Assembly (NCBI RefSeq): GCF_002933465.1
Contig: NZ_PSZE01000014.1
Coordinates: 1-64,000 of the forward strand
DNA: 64,000 nt
Direction of reading: 5' to 3'
Source of the DNA: Nocardia nova
Lineage (GTDB): Bacteria > Actinomycetota > Actinomycetes > Mycobacteriales > Mycobacteriaceae
Position numbers and translations under genes: made by a program. The notes below the pieces were generated by a model. It had not been told where the DNA came from and searched no databases. It saw nothing but the letters and a program-made list of their open reading frames with translations. Positions 61,869 to 64,000 of this stretch are shown in pieces (positions within the stretch are counted from its first letter, which is position 1; each line of letters starts with the position of its first letter).

Positions 61869-62366
61869 TCACACGTCGTCGCGCAGCGACTTCCGGATCT
61901 CGTCCAGGCGTTCCCGCGCGGCCTTCTCCCGCGCCTGCCATTGTTCGTCGGCGCTGCGGCCCGCCGGTGTCTGCCGGTCGAGTTCCCCCAACCCCTGGGC
62001 GGTGCCGTAGCGCTGCTCGACCTTATCGCGAACTGACTCGAAAGTAGGGACTCCGGATTCGGAGTATCCGCCGGGTACCCCGAAGCCCTCCGGCGGCAGC
62101 GGCACGCCCGAGCCCACCGCGACCTGGCCGAACCCGCCGGAGATCGGCGGCGGCACGGCGGCGGCCGCACCGGGAGTGTCCGAACTCATATCGGCCACGG
62201 GTTCGGCATGAGTTTCGGCAGGAGTGGGGCGAGCCGAGAGTTCGACCGCGCTCAGATGCAACTTCGCCAGACCCGGCCGGCCCGTGGTCGCGGTGACCAC
62301 GACCTCGAGCAGATCCTCATCCTGCATCGCGGCGAGCAGGACCGCCATATCACCGGTTTCGGACAT
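61869..62366 (-). CDS. conserved hypothetical protein B
   Basis: 165 residues: an N-terminal segment (AVLLAAMQDEDLLEVVVTAT), a Gly/Pro-rich middle, and a charged C-terminal helix (AREKAARERLDEIRKSLRDD). No signal or span. GGGAG lies before ATG 62366. The pair with protein A has no function I can name; the first 50 residues look like a small globular domain joined to a linker and a coil. Confidence 0.65.
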   Translation of the reverse strand: MSETGDMAVLLAAMQDEDLLEVVVTATTGRPGLAKLHLSAVELSARPTPAETHAEPVADMSSDTPGAAAAVPPPISGGFGQVAVGSGVPLPPEGFGVPGGYSESGVPTFESVRDKVEQRYGTAQGLGELDRQTPAGRSADEQWQAREKAARERLDEIRKSLRDDV

Positions 62367-62405
62367 GCTCCCAGGCTACGCATCGCGAGCACGGTCCGGC
62401 CGGCT

Positions 62406-63188
62406 TCACTCGCCGGTCACCGACTCCACGCCCGCGAGAACGTCGCGAACCCACGCCGATACGGTTCCCGACCACCCGGGAATCGAGACCAGGGTGTTGT
62501 GACCGGCGTTCGGGTAGATCAGCAGCCGCTTGGGGTCGGCAGCCGCAGCGTGCAGCGTCCGGCCCATCTCGACCGGGAGCAGTTCGTCGGCGGCGCCGTG
62601 CATGACGAACGTCGGCACGCGCAGGGTGCGGAGTCGCTGCAGCGTCGGAAACGCGTTCGGCACCAAGGCTTTCGGAATGAAGGGATAGACCGCGCGGGCC
62701 GTGTCGCGCAGACCGGTAAAGGTGGACATCAGGATCATCGCGGCGGGCGGATATTCGGTCGCCAGCTCCGTGACGACCGCGCCGCCGAGCGATTTACCGA
62801 GATAGACAACGCGTTTCGGGTCCACGCCGGACTGTTCCAGCAGCGCCTGACGAGCGGCCCGGGCGTCCAGATACAGTCCGCGTTCACTCGGCCGCCCCGG
62901 ACTGCGACCGTAACCGCGATAGTCGAAGGTCAGCACGTTCAAGCCCGCGGCGGCCAGCAATGCCAGGATCGGCGAGCGATCCCCGATATTGCCGCCGTTG
63001 CCGTGGGCGTAGAGCAGGTGGGCGATCGGCTTCTCGGCGCGCACGAACCAGGCGTTGATCCGGGCCCCGTCGGCCGCGGTGAGCCACAGGTCCTCGTGGG
63101 CGAAGCCGAAACGCTCGGGCGTCATCGTGATCCGACGTTCGGGATGGAACGTCAGCGCGTTGAGCACGCCCTCGGCCGGATGTCGCAT
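62406..63188 (-). CDS. alpha/beta hydrolase
   Basis: 260 residues of the BEM46-like/YfhR-type group: oxyanion HGNGGNI near 63, nucleophile Ser in LGKSLGGAVV near 126, Asp in MHGAADELLP and His in NAGHNTL. It ends 39 bp before the start of hypothetical protein B. Substrate unknown. The 50 bp to the MazF gene contain no terminator that I can see. Confidence 0.88.
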   Translation of the reverse strand: MRHPAEGVLNALTFHPERRITMTPERFGFAHEDLWLTAADGARINAWFVRAEKPIAHLLYAHGNGGNIGDRSPILALLAAAGLNVLTFDYRGYGRSPGRPSERGLYLDARAARQALLEQSGVDPKRVVYLGKSLGGAVVTELATEYPPAAMILMSTFTGLRDTARAVYPFIPKALVPNAFPTLQRLRTLRVPTFVMHGAADELLPVEMGRTLHAAAADPKRLLIYPNAGHNTLVSIPGWSGTVSAWVRDVLAGVESVTGE

Positions 63189-63238
63189 AGCCCCTTCTTA
63201 GCGCCAACTACCACCAAGTCTCCACCCGGCCGCTGAAT

Positions 63239-63583
63239 TCACAGGTTCAGATGCAGGCGTAGCGCCCGGTCCAGCTCCTTGATCAGCGCGGGTGGCACAC
63301 TGCCGAGCACCCGCCCTACCCGTTCCACAGACACCGAACGAACCTGTTCGGCCTGCGCTTTCGACGCCACCCGCAACCCTGGAACATCTTCCAAGAGCAC
63401 CTGGAACGGAAAGATTCTATCCGTGTTGCTTGTCACCGGCACCACGGTGACGACACCGCGGCCGAGCTGTACCGCACGCCGGTTGGCGCCGTCGTTGCTG
63501 ACGACGACGGCGGGACGAGTCTTCGCCACCTCGTTTCCTCGAACCGGGTCGAGGTCAACCAGCACGACGTCCCCGCGCCGCAC
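63239..63583 (-). CDS. mazF: MazF/PemK-type toxin
   Basis: 114 residues of the MazF ribonuclease fold with the conserved RRGDVVLVDLDPVRGNE start, KTRPAVVVSNDGAN and VVPVTSN blocks. The active-site Arg is in KTRPAVV and the Thr/Ser in PVTSN. GTG 63583 shares one base with the TAG stop of the upstream antitoxin gene. Confidence 0.9.
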   Translation of the reverse strand: MRRGDVVLVDLDPVRGNEVAKTRPAVVVSNDGANRRAVQLGRGVVTVVPVTSNTDRIFPFQVLLEDVPGLRVASKAQAEQVRSVSVERVGRVLGSVPPALIKELDRALRLHLNL

Positions 63584-63795
63584 TACAGGTCACCGGTCGC
63601 GACCGACCAGGCAGCTTCCTCGCCCGCTTCTTCCCACTCTTCCCACGCCTGTTCATAGGCATCTTCCAGGGCGCGGGCACGCAGCAGCTCGATGGCTTTG
63701 TGCACAGCGGCGGACCGACCGGGCAAAGCCGACCGACATACTTCCTCGTCGATCGTCGCCAGGTCCTCCTCCGACAGACTCACACTCAGCTTCAT
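63583..63795 (-). CDS. mazE: antitoxin of the MazF pair
   Basis: 70 residues: an N-terminal ribbon-helix-helix-like segment (MKLSVSLSEEDLATIDEEV, then SAAVHKAIELL) and a strongly acidic tail (YEQAWEEWEEAGEEAAW) that should neutralise the toxin. It is upstream of mazF with a one-base overlap, the usual order. A RHH rather than AbrB fold is typical of mycobacterial MazE proteins. Confidence 0.88.
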   Translation of the reverse strand: MKLSVSLSEEDLATIDEEVCRSALPGRSAAVHKAIELLRARALEDAYEQAWEEWEEAGEEAAWSVATGDL

Positions 63796-63844
63796 ACCCG
63801 TAATGCTACCTGGGTAGGAATGCCGGGTAGGAATGTGGTTCGCA

Positions 63845-64000
63845 CTATCCGCGCAGAACCGCGCCTACGGCATCGGCCGCCGCCGTGACCGCGGAATCGC
63901 GGGCCGCGCTGGCCTCGTCCTCGGTGAGGGTGCGGTCGCTCGCGCGGAAGCGCAGGGCGTAGGTGAGGGACTTGCGGCCCTCGCCCGCCTGGGCGCCCTC
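63845..64000 (-). CDS. pheT: phenylalanyl-tRNA synthetase beta subunit, C-terminal end
   Basis: The last 51 codons of a gene entering from the right edge: [20 protein letters not shown], then [17 protein letters not shown] and a short tail GAVLRG. This is the C-terminal FDX-ACB (anticodon-binding) domain of PheT. In M. tuberculosis pheT (Rv1650) lies just before argC, so the backbone order is kept, with about 22 kb of other genes inserted between pheT and argC here. Confidence 0.88.
   Translation of the reverse strand, partial: EGAQAGEGRKSLTYALRFRASDRTLTEDEASAARDSAVTAAADAVGAVLRG

Overview
The window is chromosomal DNA from a high-GC actinomycete, most likely Nocardia or a close relative in the Mycobacteriales. 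The evidence is GC-rich codon use with many GTG starts and 4-base stop/start overlaps, two DinB/mycothiol-type enzymes, an XRE/DUF397 pair, and a backbone in the order I recall for Mycobacterium tuberculosis Rv1650-Rv1689: pheT, argCJBDFR, argG, argH, a lipase/acyl-CoA synthetase fusion (Rv1683), a Trm112-like protein (Rv1684), TetR plus an ABC pair (Rv1685c-1687c), mpg (Rv1688) and tyrS (Rv1689). The species call is inference.

Layout. 1-490: promoter and leader of an rRNA operon running off the left edge, then a tyrS terminator. 0.5-8 kb: tyrS, an NmrA/AraC pair, DoxX, a GntR regulator divergent from leuA, and mpg. leuA is preceded by what looks like a leaderless 14-codon leader peptide with four consecutive Leu codons and a hairpin. 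8-14 kb: an ECF41-type sigma factor with its oxidoreductase, a DsbA-like protein, and an ABC exporter/TetR operon interrupted by a 75/74-bp tandem repeat. 14-19.4 kb: a sugar-decoration cassette (GtrA, GT-C-like membrane protein, polyprenyl-phosphate GT2, WecE-like aminotransferase). 19.5-27 kb: lipase/synthetase fusion, idi, flavohaemoglobin with an NsrR-type regulator, threonine dehydratase, SMR pump.

27-42 kb is the arginine locus on the minus strand. argCJBDFR is a tightly overlapped operon. argG and argH are separated from it by about 5 kb of accessory genes, including a head-to-head pair of truncated genes that looks like a deletion scar. An almost identical 31-bp ARG-box element lies upstream of argC and upstream of argG, so both halves should still answer to ArgR.

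42-64 kb is mostly accessory: a LolD/FtsX-type ABC pair, a ferredoxin/Cys-rich HTH operon, a GNAT gene joined to an infA fragment, secreted and proline-rich proteins, an acyl-CoA synthetase, poxB, XRE/DUF397, a Fic protein with a C-terminal winged helix behind an AT-rich palindromic operator array, an amino-acid permease, an AhpD-like protein, two conserved unknowns, an alpha/beta hydrolase, a MazEF-type pair, and the end of pheT. No tRNA gene, CRISPR array, insertion sequence or prophage was seen.
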